64,000 bases of DNA, taken from Stromatinia cepivora (lineage: Eukaryota; Ascomycota; Leotiomycetes; Helotiales; Sclerotiniaceae). The stretch covers positions 620,001 through 684,000 of the forward strand of contig RCTD01000016.1 in the NCBI GenBank assembly GCA_014898415.1, in the 5' to 3' direction. This document shows positions 1 through 10,813 of this stretch, piece after piece. The position numbers and the translations under genes are program-made. Position 1 is the first letter of the stretch. The number at the start of each line of letters is the position of its first letter. Below the pieces are notes generated by a model. That model saw only the letters and a list, made by a program, of their open reading frames with translations, was not told the origin of the DNA and searched no databases.

Positions 1-435
1 TTCTTGTGCTTTCCGTCTTTCCTCCACTATTGCTGGATCCTCTGATACCCCATCCTGACCCAATGCATATTCGCCTCCTTCAATGCCATCAAATATCGGA
101 GGCGGCGCACTCGTATCCAGATATCTCGGCCCCTCGTCTTCCCCAGTTCCATCCCCATCCTCCTCATCGCCCAAATCAATCTCCTCCTCATTTCTCTTCT
201 CCACAGTCTTTACCCCCATAACCCTCATCTTGCCCAATGGAATCTGATTCCCACCACTTCCCTGTCCCTTCTTTCCTCCCCGATCAATCTTCTCCAACTC
301 TGCGCCTTCGACAAATGCGTCAGTCGCAGCATTGAACTTGCGTTTCTTAGAAAGCGCATTTTGATCTCCGAAACCAGAGAAACCCATCATAGCTGCCATT
401 GCGGCGGAATCATCTTCGACTTCGATATCATCCAT
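1..435 (-). CDS. Acidic conserved fungal protein, N-terminal part (runs off the left edge)
   Basis: The minus-strand frame is open from an ATG at 435 to the window edge (145 codons) with no stop, so the 3' end lies outside. The start MDDIEVEDDSAAMAAMMGF is followed by a basic KKRKFN patch near residue 30, a Gly-rich stretch, and a long Asp/Glu-rich middle that includes a P-rich segment. The basic patch within an acidic, low-complexity protein suggests a nuclear protein, which is inference. I recognise the opening as of a kind seen in conserved fungal hypotheticals, but I cannot assign a function. The ATG at 435 is the first in frame and sits just after an A+T-rich leader. Confidence 0.7.
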   Translation of the reverse strand, partial: MDDIEVEDDSAAMAAMMGFSGFGDQNALSKKRKFNAATDAFVEGAELEKIDRGGKKGQGSGGNQIPLGKMRVMGVKTVEKRNEEEIDLGDEEDGDGTGEDEGPRYLDTSAPPPIFDGIEGGEYALGQDGVSEDPAIVEERRKAQE

Positions 436-1122
436 GATTTAATTTAATTCGCAGTGGTTGTTGTTGTCGGAAACTCAAGGTGTGGTTCAGAAAGATCTTG
501 GATCGGTAGCCTCGCAACCCTCAACTTCTCAAAAGTTTTGTTGCACGTCTGAGGGCAAAACCAAATATGGGGCTTTTGGGAAAAGTATAAATTTTATTGT
601 AGATTTGGAAAGAGGGGGGTTGTGCGATCTCGAAAAAAATTGTCCCGGGGATTTTGAAAGAGAAATTGAGGAGTGATGGCGAGGGGCGTTTTGGTGGTTT
701 TTTGTTTACAATGGCGAGGTTAGAGGCGGAGCCTTGCAGTTTGAGGTCTGATTGGGACCCACATGAGCTCCAATTCATTCAATAAACCCCCCGAGGTTCT
801 CAAGTTCTTTTTCCTATTCACTTTCCTTCAAAGAAGAAATTCACTCTACACCAACGATGGAATATATAAAATCTGGTGTTTGTTTGTTAAGGATGTATGA
901 CCAAATCCAGTCAAAAGGTAAAATTTAGAGATTGGAAAGGTAAGATGAGCGAGGTTGTGTCAAAATATAACACTCCTGCCGCTTTGTTTCAACTGATTGT
1001 CACGTCCTAGCAACATCGCGCTTCACCAATGGCAAGGCTACTTCATATCTCGAAGCACTGGAATCATAGATCTATAGTACTTCAAATATCACAGGAATTC
1101 TACATCAAAACCCATCGTAGTT
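436..1122. other. Divergent intergenic region, no gene seen
   Basis: This separates the minus-strand gene ending its 5' side at 435 from the plus-strand gene starting at 1123, so it should hold both promoters. Short open frames here have no recognisable protein features. No repeat or RNA gene was seen. Confidence 0.6.
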
Positions 1123-1716
1123 ATGGTCGACACATCCAAAATAATCATCCGCTCTCCCCTCAAATACAACCACCCTTCACCTACTTTTACCACTCCACCT
1201 CTCGAATGGCTCCAGCACACCTGGTCCGTCACGCATTCCACACTTCCCATGTGGAAAAAGGCGAAAAATGTACGCATAACCTATAAAATCATACCGCCCA
1301 CCTCTCCTCATGCAGCACCGCTTCTCGACGACGAAGTAACCTCCACGCCTACATCTAAAACCTGGTTGCCGCAACCGAAAAGTATACAAGGTATTGATAC
1401 GCTAGATGGAGATGGAGCTTGGAATTGGAGAGGGAAGGGCTGGTTGAAGATTGCGAGTAGTCATTGGGAGGTATTGGGATGGGGAGAGAGGGAGATTACG
1501 GAGGGGTTGGGGATGGGTGAAAAGGAGAGGTGGGTTGTTACTTGGTTTGCGCCGAGTTTGTTTACACCGCAGGGGCTGGATATCTACAGTAGCAGGAAGG
1601 AGGGATTGTCAGAAGGGACGTACAAGGAGGTCAAGCAGGTGTTAGAGGAGATGGAAGTGGCCGATTTGCGGGAACTGGTCAAAAAGGATATGTTTGAGGT
1701 TAGGATTGAGTATTAA
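1123..1716 (+). CDS. Conserved fungal hypothetical protein, 197 aa
   Basis: This is a single-exon gene with an ATG at 1123 and TAA ending at 1716. The protein is soluble-looking, with no signal peptide or membrane segment. Its N-terminal half is rich in Trp and aromatic beta-type segments (WLQHTWSVTHSTLPMW, VRITYKI), followed by WLPQPKSIQGIDT, then WNWRGKGWLKIASSHWEVLGWG. The alternation of aromatic strands resembles a small beta-barrel (lipocalin or calycin-like) fold, but that is inference from pattern only. The C-terminus is charged and helical. The gene is convergent with the LENG1-like gene, leaving only about 40 bp between them. No function is assigned. Confidence 0.75.
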   Translation: MVDTSKIIIRSPLKYNHPSPTFTTPPLEWLQHTWSVTHSTLPMWKKAKNVRITYKIIPPTSPHAAPLLDDEVTSTPTSKTWLPQPKSIQGIDTLDGDGAWNWRGKGWLKIASSHWEVLGWGEREITEGLGMGEKERWVVTWFAPSLFTPQGLDIYSSRKEGLSEGTYKEVKQVLEEMEVADLRELVKKDMFEVRIEY

Positions 1717-1759
1717 GGTATAATTGGGCTGCAAATTGTAATGCTAGACAGTAGATTTG

Positions 1760-2807
1760 TTAATCTCTATTGTGATGATGGCGATGGTGATGTTTGTGTC
1801 TATGTCGATGTCGATCGCTCTCATCTCTTTCTGACCTCCGACGGTGTCGATGCCTACGTTCTCGCTCTCGTTCATGGTCCGAATCAGTCCTGTCCAAACT
1901 AAATCCTTCCAAATCATCATCCTTACCGTCATCATCTTGCCTCCGTTTCCTTTTATTCCTTCGCTCCTCTGCCTCCAGTTCCCTTACCTCTCTCTCTTTC
2001 TCCTTCATCCACTGTTCCCTTTCCTTTTTTACCTGTCGCACTTGAGCAGCACCCTGTCTCATGGCAGCCAACGGATCGTTTGAAACAATCCTCGCCGCGT
2101 CTCTTTCTTTTCGTCTGGGATCCTCATTTCCCCATGCATCCTTACCTGGATTATCTTCATCGATGGCTTTCATCTCTGTCCTTGCCTTCGAATACCACGG
2201 ATTGTCGAGACCTTGTTTAAAACCCGCCGCGTTCGAGAATCGCATTGTATATTGATCCTCGTATTCTTTCTTCTTCTTCTCCTTTTCCTTCTCTGCCTCT
2301 GCATTCTTCTCGACTCGAGGCTTGTGTGAACGTTCTTGCGGGAATAAATCAATATTTCCAGCATGATCGACTAGTGGCACATCTGTAGATTTTCGTAAAA
2401 CAAGTTGACGTTCATCTTTCGAAGACTGTGTACCTTGAGCTGCAACGCGCATCTCGAAATCAGTGTCGTTTTCCCCGTTTCTCTTCCTAGGCCTCCTCTT
2501 GCGTTCCTCGTGAGAACCATGAGAACGTCTCTCTCGCGGGCCATCGTTTTCTCCTAATTTATCCTCTATTGGTAAGGGTGTAGGTATCTCCCCTCGTAAG
2601 ATTTGCATTCGACGCTCTGCATCTAACTCTTGCATCTGTTGCTCCTCCGCCTCCTCTTTGGCTTTCGCAACAGCTTCATCGCGCCTGACTTTCTCGATGT
2701 TATCTTTATTATAGACATTCCAGGACTTTTTACCCAACAAGTGACTAGTGACAATCAGTAATCCGATTTTGAACAATCATTCAATATAGCGAAACTCACA
2801 GAGGCAT
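1760..2807 (-). CDS. LENG1-like / CIR-N domain protein, splicing-associated type
   Basis: There are two exons on the minus strand: an 8-nt first exon (2807-2800, ATG CCT CT), a 55-nt intron (2799-2745, GTGAGT...CTAG), then 2744-1760. Splicing yields MPLHLLGKKSWNVYN at the N-terminus, the conserved opening of the CIR-N family (human LENG1 relatives), 330 aa in total. A Glu/Lys-rich coiled region follows, then basic/acidic low complexity, and the C-terminus is an RS-like tail of R/D/E/H repeats ending in a His-rich run. CIR-N proteins are associated with spliceosomal and nuclear complexes; the exact role here is unknown. Reading without the intron would replace the conserved start with an unrelated 11-residue peptide. 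The tiny first exon is easy for gene finders to miss. Confidence 0.88.
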
Positions 2808-3341
2808 AATTGGTAAACGAAGTTGTTGATCCCCGCTTTGTACAAAGAAATCTAGGTCAAGGCTGAGAGGTTGCGATAAGGATTCCGGGGTTGGAGATGA
2901 CAAGGCCAATCCAATCATTAGTTGCGCTCGGTCGCCACTTGCTGATGTCAAACCTGCAAGAGACAGCAGTCGCAACATAAAAGGCACAGTCCACTTTGGG
3001 AACTTCATATTTGTATATTTTACTTGAAAACTCATGAGAATAGACACAATTTACTGATCTTTATTTACTTACGAAATCATATCTGTTCATTTTGAACTTT
3101 GAGTCATTGTTTCAAAGGACAGTTTGATCTCTATATCGTAAGGCTGGTGCCTCGCGAAATCCCCTGAAGATCAATCAATCACTCCGCAGCAGGCTACTGC
3201 TACCAACACTATTTTGCCTCGTGTACATAAGAATTTAAAACGAGTTTCATCTCCGCAACTTCTTTCTTCTTTCAATTTTACAAAGACTTTCATATTCTCG
3301 AGTTCTCACCTTTTTAACACACGAATTTTCCAACGAAAACG
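2808..3341. promoter_or_regulatory. Shared divergent promoter, LENG1-like / sec18
   Basis: About 530 bp lie between two divergently read genes. No convincing coding frame is present. The plus-strand side immediately before 3342 is rich in T/C stretches, as is common upstream of fungal starts. Confidence 0.5.
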
Positions 3342-5934
3342 ATGAATCTCCGTAATAACCTCTTTGGCCAAGGGCCAAGAGCATCAAGAGGGGAACAACA
3401 GCCAGCAGGTTATGATAGAGCTCCAGCACTTCCTCCCCGGGAAGACACTGCTATGGGTGGCTACGATGATCCAAGAAATGGTTATGGTGGACGTCCAGAG
3501 AAGTCCCCTATGACCTCACCAAGACAAGCTATGCCAATGAGACAAGCTGTGGGTGGCAGAGGTCCAATATCTCCCAGGAGAGCACAACTAAATATCGCCA
3601 AAATCGATGATAAGACAAAGGCAAATCAATACATTTTTGGCAATTTGTGAGTATTTTTGGTTCATATCTGATGCAGTGCTTGTGCTGACAATGTTACAAG
3701 GTCCGCAGTATCTCCAATGGACTTTCCACCTAACCCGGACGGATCCGATATATATCTTATATTGAATGGCATGAATGTGGTTACTGCAAGACCCTTGGAT
3801 GGCTTCCCTCCAGGATGCATAAGTTTGTCGGATCCACAAAGAACATGGTGCAATGTTGGAATGTTGGATCGAATAACCGCAGAAACATACGATCCTTTCT
3901 ATCAAGGGCCTCAAGCATACCTTGGTGCCCTCGACGTTGAGGTTGGATTTGCCTCGGCGAAGAAGTTCACAGATGTACCTTATGACCAAGATGAACTGGC
4001 CAGCGTGTTCATCAAGTGGTTCGAGAACCAAGTCTTTGCTCCTGGTCAAAGGCTGTTGATGGATCACAAAAACGTCCCTTTGTCATTTCTCGTAAAAACA
4101 GTCCAGTTATCTGACTTGAGTATGGAAAAGAACGCTGCACCCTCTCCAACTGTCAGTGTTCCACAGGCTCGGGGTATTTTAGTGAGGACGACACCTATCA
4201 CATTCTACAAAGATTCAAAATCGCCCATTAAGTTAAAGGGATCGAGTAAGCGGCCAGCCGCTAATTCTATCATTGCGCCGGACTTTAAATTCGAAAATAT
4301 GGGTATTGGTGGTCTAGATACAGAGTTCAGTGCTATTTTCCGAAGAGCTTTCGCTTCTCGTATCTTCCCCCCTGGCTTAATTGAGAAATTGGGCATTCAG
4401 CACGTGAAGGGTATTCTTCTATTCGGTCCTCCGGGTACTGGGAAGACGCTTATTGCCCGCCAAATCGGAAAGATGTTGAACTCAAGAGAGCCCAAGGTTA
4501 TAAACGGTCCCGAAGTACTCAATAAATACGTTGGTCAATCCGAAGAAAACATCCGGAAGCTCTTCGCCGATGCCGAAAAGGAGTACAAGGAAAAGGGAGA
4601 CGAGAGTGGCCTTCATATCATCATTTTCGATGAATTGGATGCTGTATGCAAGCAGAGAGGTAGTGGAGCAGGTGGTGGAACTGGCGTTGGAGACAGTGTC
4701 GTCAATCAACTGTTGTCTAAACTCGATGGTGTTGACCAGCTCAACAATATTCTTCTTATTGGAATGACCAATCGTATGGATATGATTGATGACGCTCTTC
4801 TTAGACCAGGACGTCTGGAAGTTCACATGGAAATTTCTTTGCCAGATGAAGCCGGCAGAGCACAAATTCTTAAGATTCATACTTCCAAGATGTTAAAGAA
4901 TGATGTTATGGATTCAGATGTGGACGTTGCTGAACTCGCTCATCTAACCAAAAATTTCTCGGGAGCTGAAATTGGTGGTCTCGTCAAATCAGCTTCATCA
5001 TTTGCTTTCAATAGACATGTCAAAGTCGGCACCGTTGCAGGAGTGAGCGACGACATCGAAAACATGAAGGTTAACCGCGGCGATTTCATGCATGCCCTCG
5101 ATGAAGTTAAACCCGCATTTGGTGTGTCCGAGGAAGAACTTGAAGGTGCCATGGCAGCAGGTATCTTACCTTTTAGCAGGCACATTGAAACCATTCTCAA
5201 AGATGGCCGCCTGTTCATAGATCTGGTAAGACAGTCACAAACAACGTCTCTTTTCTCAGTTCTCCTTCATGGACCTCCTGGTTCTGGTAAAACCGCCCTT
5301 GCAGCAGCCATTGCCAAAAGTTCGGAATTTCCATTCATCAAGCTTGTTTCCGCCGAGAACATGGTTGGTTTCGGTGATGCTCAAAAAATTCAATATCTCA
5401 ACAAAGTCTTTATGGATGCATACAAATCCCCTCAAAATATTGTTGTTATAGACAACATTGAGCGTATTATAGAATGGGTTCCTATCGGTCCTAGATTTTC
5501 AAACGCGGTTCTACAAGCCCTTATGGTTCTTCTCACTAAACAACCACCAAATGTAAGTACTTTACATTCTTCACTTATACCATGTACTAACACCTTTTTA
5601 GCAACGTCGTCTCTTAATCATAGGTACTACGTCTCAACGTAGTGTCCTCAAGCAACTCGATCTTCAACCCATTTTCAATCGTGAACTCGCAGTCCCTAAC
5701 GTCAATACTTTCAGCGAGTTAGCGACTATATTGCGAGAAGTCCAGGCGTTTGATAATGAGGGCGATTTGCAAGAGTCGTTGAATCAATTGAAACAATATA
5801 CGGAGAGTGATAGTATTGGTGTGGGTATCAAAAAGGTGCTTTTGGCAGTTGGGGAAGCGAAACAGGAGAAGGGTGGTGTGCCAGCTAGGTTTGCGGATAT
5901 TATGGAACAGTTGATTGCTAGCGGGAGGGATTAG
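3342..5934 (+). CDS. sec18: Vesicular-fusion ATPase NSF/Sec18
   Basis: There are three exons: 3342-3646, 3701-5552 and 5602-5934, giving 829 aa. Introns of 54 and 49 nt have GTGAGT and GTAAGT donors, and TACTAAC lies just before the second acceptor. The order is a Gly/Pro-rich fungal N-terminal extension, then the N domain (RAQLNIAKIDD, GNLSAVSP), the D1 AAA+ module with Walker A GPPGTGKT and Walker B IIFDELDA, and the D2 module with GPPGSGKT and the NSF-type degenerate Walker B VVIDNIER. D2 of NSF is normally a hexamerisation rather than a catalytic module, so that degeneracy is expected. The enzyme disassembles SNARE complexes after membrane fusion, working with alpha-SNAP. The length fits the family with a modest N-terminal extension. 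Confidence 0.97.
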
Positions 5935-6563
5935 ATGAGTTGGGAGGGCGTAGAAGGTGATCTGGCATTGGATGGGGACATGATAGATAGAGTTATTTTA
6001 TGATAGATGATGAGATGAGGTGAAAGAATTATATGGACACCGAGATCCCAATTAAAACGTTTGTTTCATATCCGTATCTTTTTAACCATGTCCATGACGT
6101 ACATACTACATGCAAAAACATATATATTACAATGCTTCAACCCCCATTCAATCACTACCCCATTTTTTCCTCTCTTGTTTGCATATCTAAAAACTGCGGG
6201 ACAAGAAGTTAGAATAGAGTGCGATAATATGATTTGATCTGATCTGATTTGATCTAGTTCGTTTTGATCGAGATATGCAAATTCATATATACTTGCTATC
6301 TGGGAGAGATGGGTGATATGGGTGATATGGAATTGAAGTGAGTGAGTGAGTGAGTGAGTGAGTGAGTGAGTGAGTGAGTGAGTGAGTGAGTGAGTGAGTG
6401 AGTGGGAGAGTGTAAGTGATGAGAACTGTTTAATCGATATCATTTAGTACTCAGTACATTTAGTTTCTTCCGACAACGATCTGAATGGAGGATTTGACTG
6501 TTTTAAAAATTGTATGTCTAGATCAAAATCTTTATAACTTTGGTTGAAAAATCTAATTCCCCT
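5935..6563. other. Convergent 3' spacer, sec18 / pus3
   Basis: Both flanking genes end here. The only notable content is the GAGT tetranucleotide array listed separately. An open frame across it is repeat-derived and not a gene. Confidence 0.6.
6336..6404. repeat. (GAGT)n microsatellite
   Basis: About 17 near-perfect copies of the 4-bp unit GTGA/GAGT lie in the 3' spacer between sec18 and pus3. It is preceded by two copies of the related sequence GGGTGATAT. Copy number is likely to vary between strains, as is usual for tetranucleotide arrays. Confidence 0.95.
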
Positions 6564-8532
6564 TTACTCCCCATCTTTCTTTCCCTCCCCCTCCCCCTTC
6601 CCCATCCCCTTCACCTCACCCTCAGCAACCGAGTCCCCCTCAACGTTAACCACCACCCTCCTAAACCCCTTCTTCTGATCCTTAGCCACCAAGCCCTTCC
6701 TAACCACATACCTCTCATTAACCACCTCCACCGTCTCCATCCTCGTCTTATCCATAACCTTCGTATACCTCCCCGTCAACCGCGGACTATCACTCCCATC
6801 AAAAACCTTCTGACTCCTGCCTTTTCCTCCCTTGCCGCCGCTCAACTCGCTCGCTTCAACACCTTGACGACTAACTATCCCCATTAGCTCGCCCGCCAGA
6901 ATCGAGTCGATTTTGCGCTCTCTCCACACTTTCCATAGATCATCCATCAAGCCCGCTTGTCCGTATTTGCCCTCCGAGAAGCCGGGACTATCGCCTATGT
7001 AATGCCAATCTAGGGCATCGGTTCTAGACGCGTCGTCTTCGTGAGGGAAGATGCAGTCCCAGAGGACAAGGGGAGTATCGGTAGCCATTTCATAAGCAGG
7101 CCTTCCTGGATTCTTCTCCACATCCAACAATTCCGATACTACCGAAGGTTTCTCTAGACCTTGTCCTACCAGAAACAGAATTGAAACCATATGACGCACT
7201 TGATGCCAAAGAAATGCCGATCCATGAAGGTCGAAAGTATAGACTTTGGGAGCCTTACTCTCACCATCAGTTTTGGAACGAATCGATTCATCAAGAAACG
7301 AATCTTCGTTTACATAAGCCAGCGAACTCGTGTAATCCTCCACCTCCTCAATATTCGCATAAAAGATCCTCCTCTCAAAATTCGTAATCTGTTTCCCCGG
7401 ATCCACCTTACAGAAATTCCTAAAATCATGCAAACCTTCATATAACTTCGCCGCTTCCCTCATAGCATCAATATCTAACCACCCATCTTTCATTTTACTA
7501 GCTGATGCGCCATGCTCCAACTGAGAAGGAATGGGAGAAAATGCAGGTTGGGTAAAGAAATATCGATAGCGACGTTCGCGACAGGAAAAGCGAGCGGAGA
7601 AATCAACGGGTGGTGACGGACACCATGCCAGTATACGGATATCGGGTGGAAGAAGACGGTTAAGAACTTGTGGATAAGGTATCTCATCAGTAATATGATT
7701 AAAATCAAGACTTTCCTGAATCTCCGGATCCGACAAATTGAATGTTCCACTGTCCGATCCCTGTGGTCCTGGAATACCTGCTGATGGAGAGAGCGGCGCA
7801 GATGTAACTTCGATGCCATTTTCCCTCGGATACGTGTTGTACACATCATCCTCTGCTCCTGCTTCCCCCTCTGCAGATTCTTCCGATGCGGGCTTTGCTT
7901 TCGGTCTAGGAAGTGGTCGATTACTCCTAACTCTGATTCCAATAACCTGTCCGAAAGCACTAACACCCTTATCCGTCCTCCCACATTTCGAATATTCGCA
8001 TCCTTCCCAATTGACCTCGCCAGGCGCCATGGGATTGACTCCTCGAGGAAATATAAGACGAGCCTTATTCAACGCTTGCCACAACTCTTCTTCAATAGTA
8101 GTTAAAGGTGTGGGGTGTCCATGATGTTCGAATCCATTGTAACGCTTTCCTAAATATGCGAGTTTGAGAGCGATGAGTCGAGTGTTATATTTAGAGGGAT
8201 CGAATTCTCGTTCGCGGCGAGGTTTCTGGATGTTTCTTTTGGGAATGGGAGTTGCGCTGTGTTTTGTTCAGTATGGAATTTTGAGGATCAGAGTTTGTGA
8301 ATGAATACCTTTTGGTATTATTGACAAGTTCCTTCTCCAACTGAGTAACCCTCTTGATCAAATCCTCATGCGACCAATCGCTATAATCCGTCACTCCTCC
8401 CATCTTTTTCCTTCTCCTCTCCTCTGCACTTCTCTCTGCTTCAGGAATCCAGTTGTATTTGGTGTGAAAAGATCGTGAATACCTTTGTGGTATCGGAAGC
8501 ACTTCTCTTCTCCAGACTTTCCTAACGAACAT
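6564..8532 (-). CDS. pus3: tRNA pseudouridine(38/39) synthase Pus3/Deg1
   Basis: There are two exons on the minus strand, 8532-8309 and 8256-6564, around a 52-nt intron. The join gives KSATPIPKRN, then the family block FDPSKYNTRLIALKLAYLGKRYNG. The catalytic Asp lies in CGRTDKGVSAFGQV. The conserved RFSCRERRYRYFF, DFRNFCKVD and GSAFLWHQVRHMVSILF blocks follow in family order. The enzyme isomerises U38/U39 in tRNA anticodon arms. Two starts are possible. The ATG at 8403 opens the conserved part (MGGVTDYSDWSHEDL; 595 aa). The ATG at 8532 adds 43 residues that are Arg-rich and poor in acids at first (MFVRKVWRREVLPIPQRYSR), like a mitochondrial presequence (638 aa). Yeast Deg1 acts on cytoplasmic and mitochondrial tRNAs, so both starts may be used. 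A variable acidic insert lies between the TruA-like blocks. Confidence 0.95.
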
Positions 8533-8771
8533 TCATGAAATAATCATGAGAATTCCTTCAATAATAATGTCGTCCAATTTTTTTTATTGACGCACAAATC
8601 ATTGAGCCAATAGGAGTGATATTTTTCCTAGAAGCATTTATCTCACAGGGGTAAATTCCTTATCGCTTATCGCAAAATACCCCTCCACGAACCTCCTATC
8701 CACTCTTAGCCAGACCATCCCAAGCTCAAATTCATTGCTAAATATGAAGCTATCAATTTATTTATTGAACC

Positions 8772-9781
8772 ATGGATGAACCCCCTCTAGAACCCCCTCC
8801 CATAGAAACAACAGTTCTACTACTTGGTGATCCCGATGTAGGTAAATCAACCTTCTTATCGTGAGTTCTCTCCATCCATTCCCTTCATCCAATCCCCCCA
8901 TGTCGCCCCAAACCCCAGCTCATCCGCCCCCAGCCAACCCCCATCAAACCTCTCCTCCTCCGCCAGCTCAACACAAGCCCAGCTCCTCCTCGACTCTCAT
9001 CAACCTTTCACCTTCGGGGTCCGCTTCTCCAACATTCCCTACCGCATCAATTTCTACGATACCTCTTCGCCTATCGATTGGAAGACATTGAGACCCAATG
9101 TTGTTGTACTCTGTTATGCTGTTCCGAATCGATTGAGCTTGATTAACGTGCAGAGATTTGTATGTATATTTATTTGTGTTATGATGGCTATCGTTTCCTC
9201 CTGTGATGATTACATGAAAGCAAAGTCAGGTGAAGAATACATAATACATATATGAAACAGCCAAAAAAAATCACATTGACATCCATAATAATCAAAATTA
9301 AACTAAATACAAAAACAGTGGGCCAAAGAACTCCAAGCCGCCTTCCAATACGAACTCCCCATTCTCCTCCTTGCCCTCAAGCGAGATCTCCGATCTGAAA
9401 AATATCCAAATGGGATAATATATCCGCAAGAGGGTCACCGCATTGCGCAGGAATTGAGATGTGATCGATATATGGAGTGAGTTTTTACATATATTCACTT
9501 ACTTTTGTCCTTTTTATCTACTCTTTCTTTCCCCCCGCCCCCCAAACCCAAAGCGAAACAAGAGTAGCCTAAATCTCATCAATCTACTCTAATCCACCTC
9601 CAAAACATCAATATATCCTCAAAACTAACCTTCATCCCTCAGATGTTCATCCATGACCGGCGAGCTAGTAGCAGAAGTATGGGAGGACATCAGTCGAACC
9701 GCTGTCTTAGCTGCGGGAGGAGGGAAAGCAAGTTCGAGTGGTAATGGCGGGTTGAGTGATGGGGGTTGTGTAATTATGTAA
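8772..9781 (+). CDS. Atypical Rho-like small GTPase with CaaX box
   Basis: There are four exons: 8772-8860, 8919-9159, 9319-9476 and 9643-9781 (208 aa). All four joins keep frame. The P-loop GDPDVGKST spans residues 19-27. The G3 region reads DTSSP at 77-81 in place of DTAGQ, so the Gly and catalytic Gln usually found there are missing. G4 reads LKRD (130-133), the form seen in Rho-type proteins, and G5 is CSSMTG. The C-terminus is GGCVIM, a prenylation CaaX box. The usual switch I effector motif is not visible; a Ser/Pro/Gln-rich stretch fills that space. Fold and membrane targeting are therefore supported, but GTP hydrolysis may be weak or absent. It starts close to the divergent pus3 gene (240 bp). 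A Rho-subfamily name cannot be given from sequence alone. Confidence 0.88.
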
Positions 9782-10813
9782 AGGCTAGAGCAGGGGAGGG
9801 GTTGAGCGTGAGCGGATGGTATAGCATGTTGAGAATTTGTATATGATGTGATCTTTTTGGATGATTTGTGGATGATTTCGGAGTTGAAAAGTGTATCGTC
9901 TAATAATCCCAGGTACATGTTGGATATTACTCAACGATTAGATGATAATAAAATAGGTTCACATGGCGATTGCATAAGTAGATTGAAATTCTTCTTTCAT
10001 TCATTGATATCTCATCTAGCCACTCCAGCTACTCTACCACCACCAACACTTAACTATCTCACAAGCGAACAAGCAACACACAAAGGGGTATAAGATCCGC
10101 CTATCCTTTACATCCATCCATCCTATCCATTCCACCAGAGGTAAAGTTGATTCGGTACGAGAGATTATGTGCTTTCCCTCTTCAAGTTACGCAAAAAAAA
10201 AAATCGACCCCTCCTCGTTTACATGCTACCCACATCCATTTGTAGTAGCGCCCATGAAATTCTTTGGAGCAAAATCCCCATTTCCGACCACCCATCCGTT
10301 CAACACCACAAAGCCACTTGAAAGCTTAGCACTCGGTGGACGTAAGCAAAACAAAAAAAATTTACAGCGAACCAACAGGAAATGAATCGTGATAGTCATG
10401 GTCGTGGAAAATGAGTCCGAAGCCAGACTGCAATATCAATAAGGAAATATTATGTTGAGCCATCGTGGTGACGCGCAGGCTATGCTGTGCTTGTAAAAAC
10501 TAGGGACCAAGAAAACGTGAAGAAAATACATGAAAAGAATCCTTCGCAGCTGTCTCGAAATGAGAGGTATGAAGTTCGAATACTGTGGTGAAACACATTA
10601 CAAAATTTTAAACAAAAGTCCCCAAAATTTGAAATTGTTATTACAAAGAATTTGTTGTTTTATCCATCTATTGATGAATCGAAACTTAATCGAAAGTTTC
10701 GTAGATTAGGTCAGGCGAGGGACCAAAATGTGCTCGCATGGATGGCCGAATAGCGCGCTTGTCTTCGTAGAAATTAAAAAAGGTGCGATGGAGTCGTTGA
10801 TAGAGGTGGATAA
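9782..10813. other. Convergent 3' spacer, no gene seen
   Basis: About 1 kb lies between the ends of the GTPase and GEF genes. Open frames here are short with biased composition. It will include the 3' UTRs of both genes. No repeat or RNA gene was recognised. Confidence 0.6.

Noticed and set aside
6066..6443. 125-codon minus-strand frame with repeated Leu-Thr-His-Ser
   Set aside because: It is produced by the GAGT microsatellite and has no conserved part.
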